NCBI RefSeq assembly: GCF_900215315.1
Contig: NZ_OBEB01000004.1
Span: 369,208 to 433,207, forward strand
Length of the DNA: 64,000 nt
Reading direction: 5' to 3'
Source: Arsukibacterium tuosuense
GTDB taxonomy: Bacteria > Pseudomonadota > Gammaproteobacteria > Enterobacterales > Alteromonadaceae
A model generated the notes under the pieces. The model was given only the letters and a program-made list of their open reading frames with translations, had not been told where the DNA came from and did not search any database. Made by a program: the position numbers and the translations under genes. Positions 39,576-48,523 of this stretch are shown here, in pieces; position 1 is the first letter of the stretch, and each line of letters begins with the position of its first letter.

Positions 39576-40459
39576 TTGCTGTTCTCCGGGTTAACTTTGC
39601 CGTCTTTGGTCAGGATGGTGTCATAAATGTCGATACGACGGTCGCGGAACAGGCCCCAGGCCCGGCGATCTGCGGCCACTTTGTCTAAATCGAAGGTGTG
39701 TACCAGCACAGCCTCGTCGGTTTCCCCCGCTTCCTGCACTTTAGCGCCGGTGGCATCAGCAATAAAGGAGCTACCATAAAAGGTGATATGGAAGTCGCCT
39801 TCGGTTTCAGTTCCAATCCGGTTGGACGCAATCAGTGGCATTAAATTAGCTGCGGCATGACCCTGCTGGGTGCGCTGCCAGTGATCCCGTGAATTAATCG
39901 TGGCATCATGTGGCTCGCTGCCAATAGCAGTGGGGTAAAACAGCAACTCAGCCCCCATTAGTGCCATGCTGCGGGCGCACTCCGGAAACCATTGATCCCA
40001 GCAAATGCCCACGCCAATTTTGGCGTAGCGGGTTTGCCATACCTTAAAACCGGTATCACCCGGGGTGAAATAATACTTTTCGCTGTAACCCGGGCCATCC
40101 GGAATATGGCTTTTGCGGTAGGTGCCCAGGTTTTCACCATCGGCGTCGATAATCACTACACTGTTATACAGGCAGTTACCGGCTCGCTCGTAGATACTGA
40201 TTGGCAACACCACATTAAGCTCTTTGGCAATTTTAGCGAAATGCTTAACCGCCGGGTTTTCCTCTACCGTGGTGGCAAATTCCAGGTAAGCCGGCTTTTG
40301 CTTCTGGCAAAAGTAATTACGTTCAAACAGCTCCTGCAGCAGAATGACCTGGGCGCCTTTAGCGGCCGCATCGCGCACCAGCTTTTCGCCACGGGCAATG
40401 TTTTCTTCAACATTCCAGCCGCCCACCATTTGAGTCGCAGCAACGGTTACATTACGCAT
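39572..40459 (-). CDS. aguB: N-carbamoylputrescine amidohydrolase
   Basis: Converts N-carbamoylputrescine to putrescine, CO2 and ammonia. A 295-residue nitrilase-superfamily enzyme with the Glu-Lys-Cys triad visible in [29 protein letters not shown] and [12 protein letters not shown]. It is the promoter-proximal gene of the aguBA pair. An arginine decarboxylase to supply agmatine is not in the window. Confidence 0.95.
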   Translation of the reverse strand: MRNVTVAATQMVGGWNVEENIARGEKLVRDAAAKGAQVILLQELFERNYFCQKQKPAYLEFATTVEENPAVKHFAKIAKELNVVLPISIYERAGNCLYNSVVIIDADGENLGTYRKSHIPDGPGYSEKYYFTPGDTGFKVWQTRYAKIGVGICWDQWFPECARSMALMGAELLFYPTAIGSEPHDATINSRDHWQRTQQGHAAANLMPLIASNRIGTETEGDFHITFYGSSFIADATGAKVQEAGETDEAVLVHTFDLDKVAADRRAWGLFRDRRIDIYDTILTKDGKVNPENSK

Positions 40460-40584
40460 CAGTTATCTCCAGCAGAAGGTTTAAACCAACAGGCTAGCAT
40501 TCATAAGAATACTTGCCAAACAGGGCGCGCAAAATGCCGTATTTTTGTGCTGTCGTCAACGCTTTTTATCAGAAATAAAAGTGG

Positions 40585-41217
40585 TTATTGCAGCGCCAGT
40601 TCAGCAGCCTTTAACAGCAATTCGCTTTCTAGCCGGGTTTTATAATTAATATGCACATAATTAAAAACAACTTCGCCGTCAGTATTCAGGATATAGACCG
40701 CAGGTACCGGCAATACCACCTTCTCAGTACCGGCTTCGGTGGTAATCAGACGTCCCAATTTTCCTTTGTAAATGGCCGCCGTTTCATCGTCCAGATAGTA
40801 GGCCAGACCAAAGGCACTACTGGCTTTAAATTGGTTGTCTGACAGCAACAGGTAATTCAAACGCTGACCGCCGGTGTCGTTGATGCTCTTGCTGATTGAC
40901 CCGACGCTGTCCGGGGTAATGGCGATGATCTGATAGCCCAGCTCGGTCAGCGCCGGTTCAATAGTGCGCAGCGCGGCTAACTGGGCGTTGCAATAAGGGC
41001 ACCAGCCACCCCGGTAAAATACCAGAACGCTGGGTTGCTTCTTTACCAGTTGGTTCAAGTCGACCGCAGTGTTGTCAGCTGTTGTCAGGGTCACGTCAGG
41101 AATGGCCAGGCCATTCAGTAACGGGGTTACCTGTTCCGGCGAAGGAGCAATAGCGGGGGCTGCCATAAGTTTGATGCTGAACAAGCTGGCGATAACAGCG
41201 ATTTGATAGAGTTTCAT
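40585..41217 (-). CDS. Secreted peroxiredoxin-like AhpC/TSA family protein
   Basis: A 210-residue protein with signal peptide (MKLYQIAVIASLFSIKLMAAP) and a thioredoxin-like redoxin domain. The active-site region reads FYRGGWCPYCNAQLAAL, with a C-x-x-C pair, and later LPVPAVYILNTDGEV has the cis-proline. It is probably a periplasmic thiol oxidoreductase or peroxidase. The C-x-x-C (rather than a lone peroxidatic Cys) fits the peroxiredoxin-like AhpC/TSA subgroup. It is transcribed alone. Confidence 0.8.
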   Translation of the reverse strand: MKLYQIAVIASLFSIKLMAAPAIAPSPEQVTPLLNGLAIPDVTLTTADNTAVDLNQLVKKQPSVLVFYRGGWCPYCNAQLAALRTIEPALTELGYQIIAITPDSVGSISKSINDTGGQRLNYLLLSDNQFKASSAFGLAYYLDDETAAIYKGKLGRLITTEAGTEKVVLPVPAVYILNTDGEVVFNYVHINYKTRLESELLLKAAELALQ

Positions 41218-41435
41218 AGGGTTTTCCTGTTAGTCGTGACAATGGTTGATACTGCAGTAATTATCTGTTGTGTATAGAAAGCACTGCAACACAGACCGGC
41301 GTAGTACAGGTTTACTTTCAGTCCACGGTAAAATCGCGTTATGGTTTTCTGGCCGCTGTTGCGGACAAGCCGGCGCTTACTGGCGTAGAATAGATAGTAG
41401 TACATGCAAGCAAAGCACAGAGAAGGTTACCTGTC

Positions 41436-42620
41436 ATGAGCAGTAACACCCCGGTACAGCAATTTGATATCAGTGTCGTTGGCGGCGGCATGGTTGGCGC
41501 CGCTATTGCGCTGAGCCTTAGCCAGGCTGGTTTACAAGTGGCGTTGATTGAAAAGCAGGCCCCTGTGGAATTTGACCCAAACAGTGCGCCGGATTTGCGG
41601 GTATCGTCAATTAACCTGGCAAGTGAAGCCTGGTTAAGCAGCCTTGGCGCCTGGCAGACATTGCAACAAATGCGGTTGTGCCCCTATCAGCGGCTACAGG
41701 CATTTGAACAGCCGCAAAGTGTGGTTACCTTTGCGGCGGCAGATATAAAACGCAGCCATCTTGGCCATATTGTTGAGAATAATTTATTGCAGCTGGCATT
41801 GTGGCAGCAATTCCCGGCTAATCTGACACTGTTTTGTCCGGCTTCGGTTGCAACGCTGAGTCAAACTTATGACAGTGCCTTGCTCACTTTAGATAGCGGT
41901 GAGCAGCTTGAAAGCAAGTTAGTCATCGCTGCTGATGGTGGCAACTCGCAATTGCGCCAGTTAGCCGGCATAGGCACTAATGGCTGGCAGTATCAGCAAG
42001 CCTGTTTAGTGGCACTGGTCAATACGCCTTATCCACAACAGGATGTCACCTGGCAGCAATTTACGCCAACTGGCCCGAAAGCGTTTTTACCACTGTCAGG
42101 GCAGCAGGGGTCGATAGTCTGGTATGAAGATGCGCCACGGGTAAAACAGCTGGCAGCCCTTAAGCCTGAGCAACTTACCCGGGAGTTGCTAAAGGCTTTT
42201 CCTGCTCAGTTGGGTGAGGTAGAGGTTGTGAGTAGCAGCTGGTTTCCGTTAGCGCGGATGGATGCCAACAGTTATTACTCAGGCAGAGTCGTGTTGGCAG
42301 GTGATGCCGCCCACACCATTAACCCGTTAGCGGGCCAGGGGGTAAACCTCGGCTTTGCCGATGCAAAGCTGCTGACAGAACTGATTAACAGCGCTCACCA
42401 GCAACAGCAGGATATTGGTAGTGCTGTATTGCTAAGCCGCTATCAGCGCAAACGTAAGCCGGCTAATTTACTGATGATGAGTACTATGGATGGCTTTTAT
42501 CAGCTGTTTGGCAATGATATCGCCCCGCTGCGCAACCTGCGCCAGCTGGCCCTGACTGTTGCCTCGCGCAGTAGCATGCTGAAAACCCTGGTTGCCCGCT
42601 ATGCAGTTGGAAGCGAATAA
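41436..42620 (+). CDS. ubiF: UbiF-like ubiquinone biosynthesis hydroxylase (FAD monooxygenase)
   Basis: A 394-residue flavoprotein monooxygenase of the UbiH/UbiF/UbiI/VisC family. It has the FAD motif VVGGGMVGAAIALSL at residues 14-28 and GDAAHTINPLAGQGVNLG near 290. Along its length it follows E. coli UbiF most closely (DLRVSSINLAS, CPYQRLQAFE, IVENNLLQLALW, TWQQFTPTGPKAFLPL), so C6 hydroxylation of demethoxyubiquinol is the best guess; other positions cannot be excluded without a tree. A weak hairpin terminator follows at 42627. Confidence 0.85.
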   Translation: MSSNTPVQQFDISVVGGGMVGAAIALSLSQAGLQVALIEKQAPVEFDPNSAPDLRVSSINLASEAWLSSLGAWQTLQQMRLCPYQRLQAFEQPQSVVTFAAADIKRSHLGHIVENNLLQLALWQQFPANLTLFCPASVATLSQTYDSALLTLDSGEQLESKLVIAADGGNSQLRQLAGIGTNGWQYQQACLVALVNTPYPQQDVTWQQFTPTGPKAFLPLSGQQGSIVWYEDAPRVKQLAALKPEQLTRELLKAFPAQLGEVEVVSSSWFPLARMDANSYYSGRVVLAGDAAHTINPLAGQGVNLGFADAKLLTELINSAHQQQQDIGSAVLLSRYQRKRKPANLLMMSTMDGFYQLFGNDIAPLRNLRQLALTVASRSSMLKTLVARYAVGSE

Positions 42621-42626
42621 CTAAGA

Positions 42627-42656
42627 AGTTCTATCACGATAGGTTAGAACTCTTTT
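42627..42656 (+). terminator. Possible terminator after ubiF
   Basis: Perfect 7-bp stem AGTTCTA/TAGAACT (42627-42633/42645-42651) with an 11-base loop, then CTTTTGG. The T run is short. Confidence 0.45.
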
Positions 42657-42690
42657 GGCTTAGTATACTCCGGTTGCAACGCCTGTTGTG

Positions 42691-42768
42691 CTCGCCACAG
42701 CAACTCGCGAACGCTGCGCGTCCACTCAGACACTCTGTGGCTGTGCGCTACAGGGTTCCAACCTCGCA
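42691..42768 (+). repeat. Degenerate intergenic repeat, copy B
   Basis: Same family as the copy at 38343-38421 (opposite orientation), with exact blocks of 20 and 15 bases and a shared GGTTCCAA end. A more diverged copy lies at 63687-63760. It fills the gap between ubiF and the tRNA operon terminator and has no coding potential. Confidence 0.7.
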
Positions 42769-42804
42769 TCTCCGTGACGGCCATTTTTAATGAAGACTAA
42801 AAGC

Positions 42805-42829
42805 AAAAACCCAGCCTGGGCTGGGTTTT
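42805..42829 (-). terminator. Rho-independent terminator of the tRNA-Met-Leu-Gln-Gln operon
   Basis: On the minus strand a perfect 10-bp stem AAAACCCAGC/GCTGGGTTTT with a 4-base loop ends in five Ts. Confidence 0.85.
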
Positions 42830-42836
42830 CAAAATA

Positions 42837-42911
42837 TGGCAGGGGCGCCAGGATTCGAACCTGGGCATGGCGGGATCAAAACCCGCTGCCTTACCGCTTG
42901 GCTACGCCCCT
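42837..42911 (-). tRNA. tRNA-Gln (anticodon TTG), copy 2
   Basis: A 75-base tRNA with encoded CCA; acceptor stem AGGGGCG/CGCCCCT and anticodon loop TTTTGAT (TTG). It is identical to the copy at 42972-43046 and is last in the operon. Confidence 0.97.
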
Positions 42912-42971
42912 AAAAGGTGGATGGCAGTTCAGGTAAACACAAGGAGAGATAAAATCAACTGCCTGAGTTAA

Positions 42972-43046
42972 TGGCAGGGGCGCCAGGATTCGAACCTGGG
43001 CATGGCGGGATCAAAACCCGCTGCCTTACCGCTTGGCTACGCCCCT
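42972..43046 (-). tRNA. tRNA-Gln (anticodon TTG), copy 1
   Basis: A 75-base tRNA identical to the following copy, 60 bp upstream of it on the minus strand. It reads CAA (and CAG by wobble). Confidence 0.97.
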
Positions 43047-43071
43047 GCAGAAACTGCTTACTTGCTTGTTA

Positions 43072-43156
43072 TGGTGCGGAAAGAGAGACTCGAACTCTCA
43101 CGCCTCGCGGCGCTGGAACCTAAATCCAGTGCGTCTACCAATTCCGCCATTCCCGC
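43072..43156 (-). tRNA. tRNA-Leu (anticodon TAG)
   Basis: An 85-base tRNA with encoded CCA, a long variable arm, acceptor stem GCGGGAA/TTTCCGC (one G-T pair) and anticodon loop TTTAGGT (TAG). It reads CUN codons. Second in the operon, as leuW is in the E. coli metT operon. Confidence 0.97.
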
Positions 43157-43176
43157 ATACATATAGGAAAATTAAG

Positions 43177-43253
43177 TGGTGGCTACAGCGGGAATCGAAC
43201 CTGCGACCCCAGCATTATGAGTGCTGTGCTCTAACCAGCTGAGCTATGTAGCC
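43177..43253 (-). tRNA. tRNA-Met, elongator (anticodon CAT)
   Basis: A 77-base tRNA with encoded CCA; acceptor stem GGCTACA/TGTAGCC and anticodon loop CTCATAA (CAT). The fully paired acceptor end marks it as the elongator, not the initiator. It is first in the operon, as metT is in E. coli. Confidence 0.95.
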
Positions 43254-43283
43254 ACGCTAACTTGTCCTAAGCAAGTGGCGCGT

Positions 43284-43312
43284 ATTATGCTGATCTGACA
43301 TATTAGCGTCAA
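43284..43312 (-). promoter_or_regulatory. Promoter of the tRNA-Met-Leu-Gln-Gln operon
   Basis: On the minus strand TTGACG (43307-43312) and CATAAT (43284-43289) are spaced by 17 bp and followed by a G+C-rich ACGCGCC, a stringent-type discriminator, about 30 bp before tRNA-Met. Confidence 0.8.
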
Positions 43313-43437
43313 CCGTTTTTTTGCGTTTAGTGAGCTGTGCGGGCGTGTTTGCTGTTTTTATACGCAAATCGGCTGCCTTATTTTCAGCGGCAATGCCAAT
43401 AATAGTCGGCAATTAGCAGCAAGCCGCGCCTTAAAAC

Positions 43438-43464
43438 AAAAAACCGCTGCACAGGCAGCGGTTT
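43438..43464 (-). terminator. Rho-independent terminator of ychF
   Basis: On the minus strand a perfect 10-bp stem AAACCGCTGC/GCAGCGGTTT with a 4-base loop runs into six Ts. It lies 20 bp after the ychF stop. Confidence 0.88.
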
Positions 43465-43483
43465 TTTCAGCGTAATAACAGCT

Positions 43484-44575
43484 TTATACGTTAAAGCGGA
43501 AATGCATAACATCGCCATCTTTAACAATGTAATCTTTGCCTTCCAGCCGCCATTTGCCGGCTTCTTTGGCACCCGCTTCGCCTTTAAAGCTGACAAAGTC
43601 ATCGTAGCCCACCACTTCGGCACGAATAAAGCCCTTCTCGAAGTCGGTGTGAATAACGCCGGCTGCCTGCGGTGCCGTGGCACCAATGGCGACAGTCCAG
43701 GCCCGAACTTCTTTCACCCCGGCGGTAAAGTAGGTATGTAAGCTCAGCAGAGAATAACCACCGCGAATAACCCGGTTTAAACCTGGCTCTTCCAGACCCA
43801 TATCTGCCATAAATTCGGCCTTCTCGTCATCTTCCAGCTCAGCAATTTCAGATTCGATCGCCGCGCAAACCGGCACTACGATGGCGCCTTCTTTCTCAGC
43901 TATAGCCTGCACGATATCCAGGTAAGGATTGTTTTCAAAGCCATCGTCGGTCACGTTGGCAATGTACATGGTCGGTTTAATGGTTAAAAAGTTCATATAG
44001 GCAATTAAGGCTTTTTCGTCCTTGTCCAGCTCCAGCTGACGCAACGTGTTGCCTTGTTCTAAATGCGCTTTTACTTTCTCCAGTACCAGTATTTCGGCTT
44101 TGGCGTCTTTATCACCACCTTTAGCTTTTTTACTTACCCGGAAAATAGCGCGCTCAGCGCTGTCCATGTCAGACAGTACCAACTCCATATTAATGGTATC
44201 GATATCATCGGCCGGGTCTATTTTGCCAGCAACGTGAATAATGTTTTCATCGTCAAAGCAACGCACCACATGGCCGATGGCGTCTGTTTCACGAATATTG
44301 GCCAGAAATTTATTGCCAAGACCTTCACCTCTGGAGGCGCCTTTGACCAGACCGGCAATGTCGACGAATTCCATGGTGGTAGGAATGACCCGTTGCGGTT
44401 TAACAATTTCAGCCAGTTTGTCCAGCCGTAAGTCAGGTACCGGTACCACGCCGGTATTAGGCTCTATGGTACAAAACGGGAAGTTGGCCGCTTCAATGCC
44501 TGCCTTGGTTAACGCATTAAACAAGGTAGACTTACCGACGTTTGGCAGGCCGACAATACCACATTTGAAACCCAT
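43484..44575 (-). CDS. ychF: Ribosome-binding ATPase YchF (OLA1 family)
   Basis: A 363-residue P-loop protein of the Obg-like group that binds ATP rather than GTP and associates with ribosomes. Visible: P-loop [18 protein letters not shown] at residues 7-24, [26 protein letters not shown] (switch II), coiled-coil helices in the middle and the C-terminal TGS domain. It is downstream of pth on the same strand, the usual order, and is last before a terminator. Confidence 0.97.
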   Translation of the reverse strand: MGFKCGIVGLPNVGKSTLFNALTKAGIEAANFPFCTIEPNTGVVPVPDLRLDKLAEIVKPQRVIPTTMEFVDIAGLVKGASRGEGLGNKFLANIRETDAIGHVVRCFDDENIIHVAGKIDPADDIDTINMELVLSDMDSAERAIFRVSKKAKGGDKDAKAEILVLEKVKAHLEQGNTLRQLELDKDEKALIAYMNFLTIKPTMYIANVTDDGFENNPYLDIVQAIAEKEGAIVVPVCAAIESEIAELEDDEKAEFMADMGLEEPGLNRVIRGGYSLLSLHTYFTAGVKEVRAWTVAIGATAPQAAGVIHTDFEKGFIRAEVVGYDDFVSFKGEAGAKEAGKWRLEGKDYIVKDGDVMHFRFNV

Positions 44576-44612
44576 AATAATTTTCCTTCAGGCTGTGTTG
44601 CTGGCCGCGAGG

Positions 44613-45215
44613 CTAGCTGGCTTTAAAACTGTGTAAGCGATGCTGGGCTTTAATTAAGCCGTCGCGCGCCAGAATGTCAAAGCAACTTACTGCCTCATCA
44701 ATGCTGGCATCTATTAATTTTTGTTCACTGGCCGGGGCTTTGCCCAGCACAAAACCGGTCACCTGATCTTTATGGCCGGGATGGCCAATGCCCAGGCGTA
44801 ACCGGTAAAAATTCGGGTTGTTACTAAAGCGCGCCATAATATCGCGTAAACCGTTGTGACCAGCATGGCCACCACCCAGTTTAAATTTGGCGATACCGGG
44901 CTCCAGCGCCAGCTCATCATGCGCCACCAGAATATTTTCCGGTGCCAGTTTATAAAACTGGGCCATAGCCAGTACGGCTTTACCACTGAGATTCATATAA
45001 GTAGAGGGGATAAGCAGTTTATATTCCTGGCCGGCACAAATGAATTTACCGGTATAACCGAAGAACTTACTGTCATTTTTCAGGCTGACATTGAAGGCAT
45101 GAGCCAGCTTTTCTACAAACCAGACCCCGGCATTGTGCCGGGTATGCTGGTACTCGGGGCCCGGGTTACCCAGGCCCACGATTAACTGAACATTGGCAGG
45201 TAATGTGTCAGACAT
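44613..45215 (-). CDS. pth: Aminoacyl-tRNA hydrolase (peptidyl-tRNA hydrolase)
   Basis: Frees peptidyl-tRNAs released from stalled ribosomes. The 200-residue protein has the family signature [20 protein letters not shown] with the catalytic His, [12 protein letters not shown], and [29 protein letters not shown]. Its ATG shares a base with the rplY stop codon (TAATG), so it is translationally coupled to rplY. Confidence 0.96.
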   Translation of the reverse strand: MSDTLPANVQLIVGLGNPGPEYQHTRHNAGVWFVEKLAHAFNVSLKNDSKFFGYTGKFICAGQEYKLLIPSTYMNLSGKAVLAMAQFYKLAPENILVAHDELALEPGIAKFKLGGGHAGHNGLRDIMARFSNNPNFYRLRLGIGHPGHKDQVTGFVLGKAPASEQKLIDASIDEAVSCFDILARDGLIKAQHRLHSFKAS

Positions 45216-45832
45216 TACTCAGCAGTTTCAGTTTCTTCTTCTGTATCAACGGCTTTACCAGCAGGCTTGTTAACAGATACTACTGGCAGGTCATGGCCTT
45301 CACCTTTGTGTAACTGAACAAAGCTAACACCTTTAGGTGCTTTAATGTCAGTCAGGTGCAGAGTAGTACCTACTTCAACATCTGCCAGGTCTACTTCGAT
45401 AAACTCTGGTAAGTCTTTTGGTAATACGCTGATTTCAATCTCGTTCAGAGCGTGAATAACTACGCCGCCTTTTTTGATTGGCATTTCTTCGTTTAAGAAG
45501 TGGATCGGAACGATAGTGGTCAGTTCGTGGCCAGCTTCAACGCGTTGGAAGTCAACGTGCATGATTTTTGGCTTGTACGGGTGACGTTGCATATCTTTAA
45601 CGATAGCCTGGATCTTCTCTTTACCTACTGTGATGGTCAGGATGTGAGAGTAGAATGCTTCAAAGCTTTGCGCTTTTAACAGCTTAGAGTGCTCTAAAGT
45701 AACAGATAAGGCATCTTTGTGTCCGCCATAAATGATGGCTGGAACTTTGTCTTCGTGACGCAGGCGGCGGCTCGCACCTTTCCCCAGGTCAGTACGGACT
45801 TCTGCAGTTAACGTGAAAATTGCATCAGACAT
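45215..45832 (-). CDS. rplY: 50S ribosomal protein L25 (long, CTC-type form)
   Basis: A 205-residue L25 of the general stress protein CTC type: an N-terminal 5S-rRNA-binding L25 domain ([25 protein letters not shown]) followed by a C-terminal TL5-like beta domain that the short E. coli protein lacks, ending in an acidic tail (EEETETAE). ATG 45832 has GGAG eight bases upstream; the longer open frame to 45937 is not protein-like. It overlaps pth by one base. Confidence 0.94.
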   Translation of the reverse strand: MSDAIFTLTAEVRTDLGKGASRRLRHEDKVPAIIYGGHKDALSVTLEHSKLLKAQSFEAFYSHILTITVGKEKIQAIVKDMQRHPYKPKIMHVDFQRVEAGHELTTIVPIHFLNEEMPIKKGGVVIHALNEIEISVLPKDLPEFIEVDLADVEVGTTLHLTDIKAPKGVSFVQLHKGEGHDLPVVSVNKPAGKAVDTEEETETAE

Positions 45833-45940
45833 GATGTACTCCAATAAAGTGATTTTTGTTGCGGCTTGCGACCAGCCCCAACCTGATTGCCCCTTCAAAA
45901 GGCGCGACATATTACCACCGGCACCGGATAGCTGCAAATG

Positions 45941-45962
45941 AAAAAGGCGCCGACAGGCGCCT
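45941..45962 (-). terminator. Rho-independent terminator of prs
   Basis: On the minus strand a perfect 7-bp stem AGGCGCC/GGCGCCT with a 4-base loop ends in five Ts, 22 bp after the prs stop. Confidence 0.85.
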
Positions 45963-45983
45963 CAATACAAACGACTGTCGGAA

Positions 45984-46928
45984 TTAATCAAACATTGACG
46001 AAATAGACTCTTCGTTACTGATCCGGCGGATACACTCTGCCATCAGTTCACTCAAGGTAAGCTGGCGCACTTTGCTAACCGCTTTCATCGCTTCAGACAG
46101 TGGAATAGTGTCAGTAATTATCAGCTCATCAATTACCGAATTGCTGATAATTTCCGGCGCGTTGCCCGAGAATACCGCGTGGGTAGCATACGCAAATACC
46201 CGTTTTGCGCCTTGCTCTTTTAATGCTTCAGCTGCCTTACATAGGGTACCACCGGTATCTATCATATCGTCAACGATAATGCAGTCACGGTCTTTGACAT
46301 CACCAATAATATGCATAACCTGCGACACGTTGGCTTTTGGCCGGCGTTTATCAATAATAGCTAAGTCGGCGTCGTTCAGTAATTTAGCCACGGCGCGGGC
46401 CCGCACAACACCACCAATATCCGGCGATACGACAACCGGAGACACCAGAGATTTTTTGCGCATGTCTTCCAGCAATACCGGGCTGGCAAACACGTTATCA
46501 ACCGGCACATCGAAGAAGCCCTGAATTTGTTCAGCATGGAGATCAACAGTAAGAACCCGATCTACCCCAACACTGGACAAGAAGTCCGCAACCACTTTAG
46601 CGGTGATAGGCACCCGGGCTGAGCGTACCCGGCGATCCTGACGGGCATAACCAAAATAAGGGATAACGGCAGTGATCCGGCCGGCTGAAGCGCGCCGTAA
46701 TGCATCTACCATGACAATTAACTCCATTAAATTGTCATTGGTTGGGGCGCAGGTTGACTGAATAATAAAAACATCAGAACCACGAACATTCTCATTGATT
46801 TGTACGCTAACTTCGCCATCACTGAAACGGCCAACGTCGGCATCTCCCAGTTTAATGTAGAGACGGCTGGCAATTTTGTTAGCTAGATCTGGTATGGCGT
46901 TACCAGCGAAAACCTTCATGTCGGGCAC
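45984..46928 (-). CDS. prs: Ribose-phosphate pyrophosphokinase
   Basis: Makes PRPP from ribose-5-phosphate and ATP for nucleotide, His and Trp synthesis. At 314 residues it is almost identical in pattern to E. coli Prs ([41 protein letters not shown], and the PRPP motif [15 protein letters not shown]). GTG 46928 is chosen over ATG 46919: it gives [11 protein letters not shown] as in E. coli, which also uses GTG, and a GAGGA lies seven bases upstream of it but 16 from the ATG. It is downstream of ispE. Confidence 0.96.
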   Translation of the reverse strand: MPDMKVFAGNAIPDLANKIASRLYIKLGDADVGRFSDGEVSVQINENVRGSDVFIIQSTCAPTNDNLMELIVMVDALRRASAGRITAVIPYFGYARQDRRVRSARVPITAKVVADFLSSVGVDRVLTVDLHAEQIQGFFDVPVDNVFASPVLLEDMRKKSLVSPVVVSPDIGGVVRARAVAKLLNDADLAIIDKRRPKANVSQVMHIIGDVKDRDCIIVDDMIDTGGTLCKAAEALKEQGAKRVFAYATHAVFSGNAPEIISNSVIDELIITDTIPLSEAMKAVSKVRQLTLSELMAECIRRISNEESISSMFD

Positions 46929-46989
46929 AGTAGGATCCTCAGGGCGGTGGTGAGTCCGGTTAAATCATTAAATGCCGTTGTTACAGGCA

Positions 46990-47841
46990 TCAGGCGTTGA
47001 ATTCCGTATCTGCCAACGCCGCCATTACCGGCGACTGGTTGACTCCCTTTGCAATAAATCCGCGACAGCTTGCCGGCAGATGAGTTAGGGCATGCTGAGC
47101 ACTGGCCGCGTCCGGAAATTCGGCGAACACACTGGCGCCAGTACCCGTCATTCGACACGGCGCATATTCTACCAACCACTGTAAGGTTAATGCAACAATC
47201 GGCTGCAGCTGTTCGACCAGTGGCTGACAATCATTGCGCCATGGACTGCTAAACAACGTATCCAGACTAAGGGGGGCGCTGTTGCGGATTAAATCAGGAT
47301 GCTGAAAAATTTCGGCAGTACTGACATGGCAAGGTGGTGTCACCACTAAATAGGTTTTCTGCGGTAATTGCACCGGTACTAATTTTTCGCCTACACCTTC
47401 GGCAAAAGCGCTGAAGCCCCTGACAAACAGAGGCACATCGGCGCCGAGTTGCAGCGCCAGTGCTGCCAGTTGCTCCTGGCTAAGCTTAAGTTGCCATAAG
47501 GCGTTTAACGCCAGCAAGGTGGTGGCTGCATCTGATGAGCCGCCACCCAGGCCGCCACCCATCGGCAGTTTTTTATCCAGCACAATATCGCAGCCAAGCT
47601 GACAACCGGTTTGCTGCTGCAACAAACGGCCGGCTTTAATGATCAGGTTGTCCGGCCCCTGCAGGCTCAGGTCATTACACTGCAGGTTTAACTGGTTGTC
47701 GGCACGTGGGCTGAACTGTAGTTCATCACCGACATCCAGCAACTGAAATAGCGTTTGTAAATTATGATAGCCATCATCCCGACGACCAGTAATATGCAAA
47801 AATAAATTAAGCTTCGCCACCGCAGGCAGACTTAAGGTCAT
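46990..47841 (-). CDS. ispE: 4-diphosphocytidyl-2-C-methyl-D-erythritol kinase
   Basis: Fourth step of the MEP isoprenoid pathway. The 283-residue GHMP kinase has the start PAVAKLNLFLHITGRRDDGYHNLQTLF, the ATP-binding glycine loop PMGGGLGGGSSDAATTL and the C-terminal MTGTGASVFAEF. It overlaps lolB by 4 bp. The lolB-ispE-prs order is conserved in gammaproteobacteria. Confidence 0.96.
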   Translation of the reverse strand: MTLSLPAVAKLNLFLHITGRRDDGYHNLQTLFQLLDVGDELQFSPRADNQLNLQCNDLSLQGPDNLIIKAGRLLQQQTGCQLGCDIVLDKKLPMGGGLGGGSSDAATTLLALNALWQLKLSQEQLAALALQLGADVPLFVRGFSAFAEGVGEKLVPVQLPQKTYLVVTPPCHVSTAEIFQHPDLIRNSAPLSLDTLFSSPWRNDCQPLVEQLQPIVALTLQWLVEYAPCRMTGTGASVFAEFPDAASAQHALTHLPASCRGFIAKGVNQSPVMAALADTEFNA

Positions 47842-48443
47842 AATTGCCAGCTCCGGATATGAAAACTAATGTTGGTATCATCGCTGGTTAAATTAATTTT
47901 TTGCGGTAAGGCCAGTTTATCTGCAAAAAAGCTCTGATAGCGCAGTTGCCAGACAATGCCGGTGCTATCCACCAGCTGAAAGGCCTTAACCCGACCAAGT
48001 TCGTCATACTCGATGGCCGTTGCCGCCTGTCCTGGCATGCCTTTAAGCCACAGCGGCATATCGGCCAGCGGCATAGACCAGCCGGCAAGTTGCCACAATA
48101 AGCTGCTGGTATCGACAGCCTGATAATGCTCACCGCGCAGCAGAATACTACTGCCATCAGCGTTATTGGTCAGCTCAAATAAACTGAACCCGAGGAAATT
48201 AGCCAGCCGCGCTTTATAGTGTTCAGTGTTATGCTGTTGCCAGGTCAGGTTACCACTGACTGATTCATCCGGGGTTTTAATGCCAACAGAAGCCTGCACG
48301 GTATATTGCTCAATAGCGTTAATCCGGCTCAGCCGGCTTTTATTGTCCAAAGCTTTTACCGGTGTGGGCTGGGAAAGCAGGCTGCAACCACTGGTTAGTA
48401 ACAGTAATGCGACCAGAGTTAACCACTTAATTGTTACAGACAC
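47838..48443 (-). CDS. lolB: Outer-membrane lipoprotein receptor LolB
   Basis: Accepts lipoproteins from the periplasmic chaperone LolA and inserts them in the outer membrane. The 201-residue precursor has signal segment WLTLVALLLLTSGC with lipobox TSGC, then the LolA/B beta-barrel half (SGNLTWQQHNTEHYKARLANFLGFSLFEL). It is divergent from hemA across an 80-bp gap, the typical arrangement. Confidence 0.93.
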   Translation of the reverse strand: MSVTIKWLTLVALLLLTSGCSLLSQPTPVKALDNKSRLSRINAIEQYTVQASVGIKTPDESVSGNLTWQQHNTEHYKARLANFLGFSLFELTNNADGSSILLRGEHYQAVDTSSLLWQLAGWSMPLADMPLWLKGMPGQAATAIEYDELGRVKAFQLVDSTGIVWQLRYQSFFADKLALPQKINLTSDDTNISFHIRSWQL

Positions 48444-48523
48444 GCTGAAAGTCCTTAGTTACGCTTTTCTTAATATGGGGTTTTTCGTACAATTCGCCCC
48501 TGACAAACTTGATGATACAGGTG

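Noticed and set aside
42627..42768. Small protein or sRNA gene between ubiF and the tRNA operon
   Set aside because: The stretch is explained by a weak terminator hairpin and the intergenic repeat; no promoter or ribosome site stands out.
45833..45937. Upstream extension of rplY
   Set aside because: The L25 domain starts at ATG 45832, which has its own GGAG; the extension is Gly/Trp-rich intergenic sequence.
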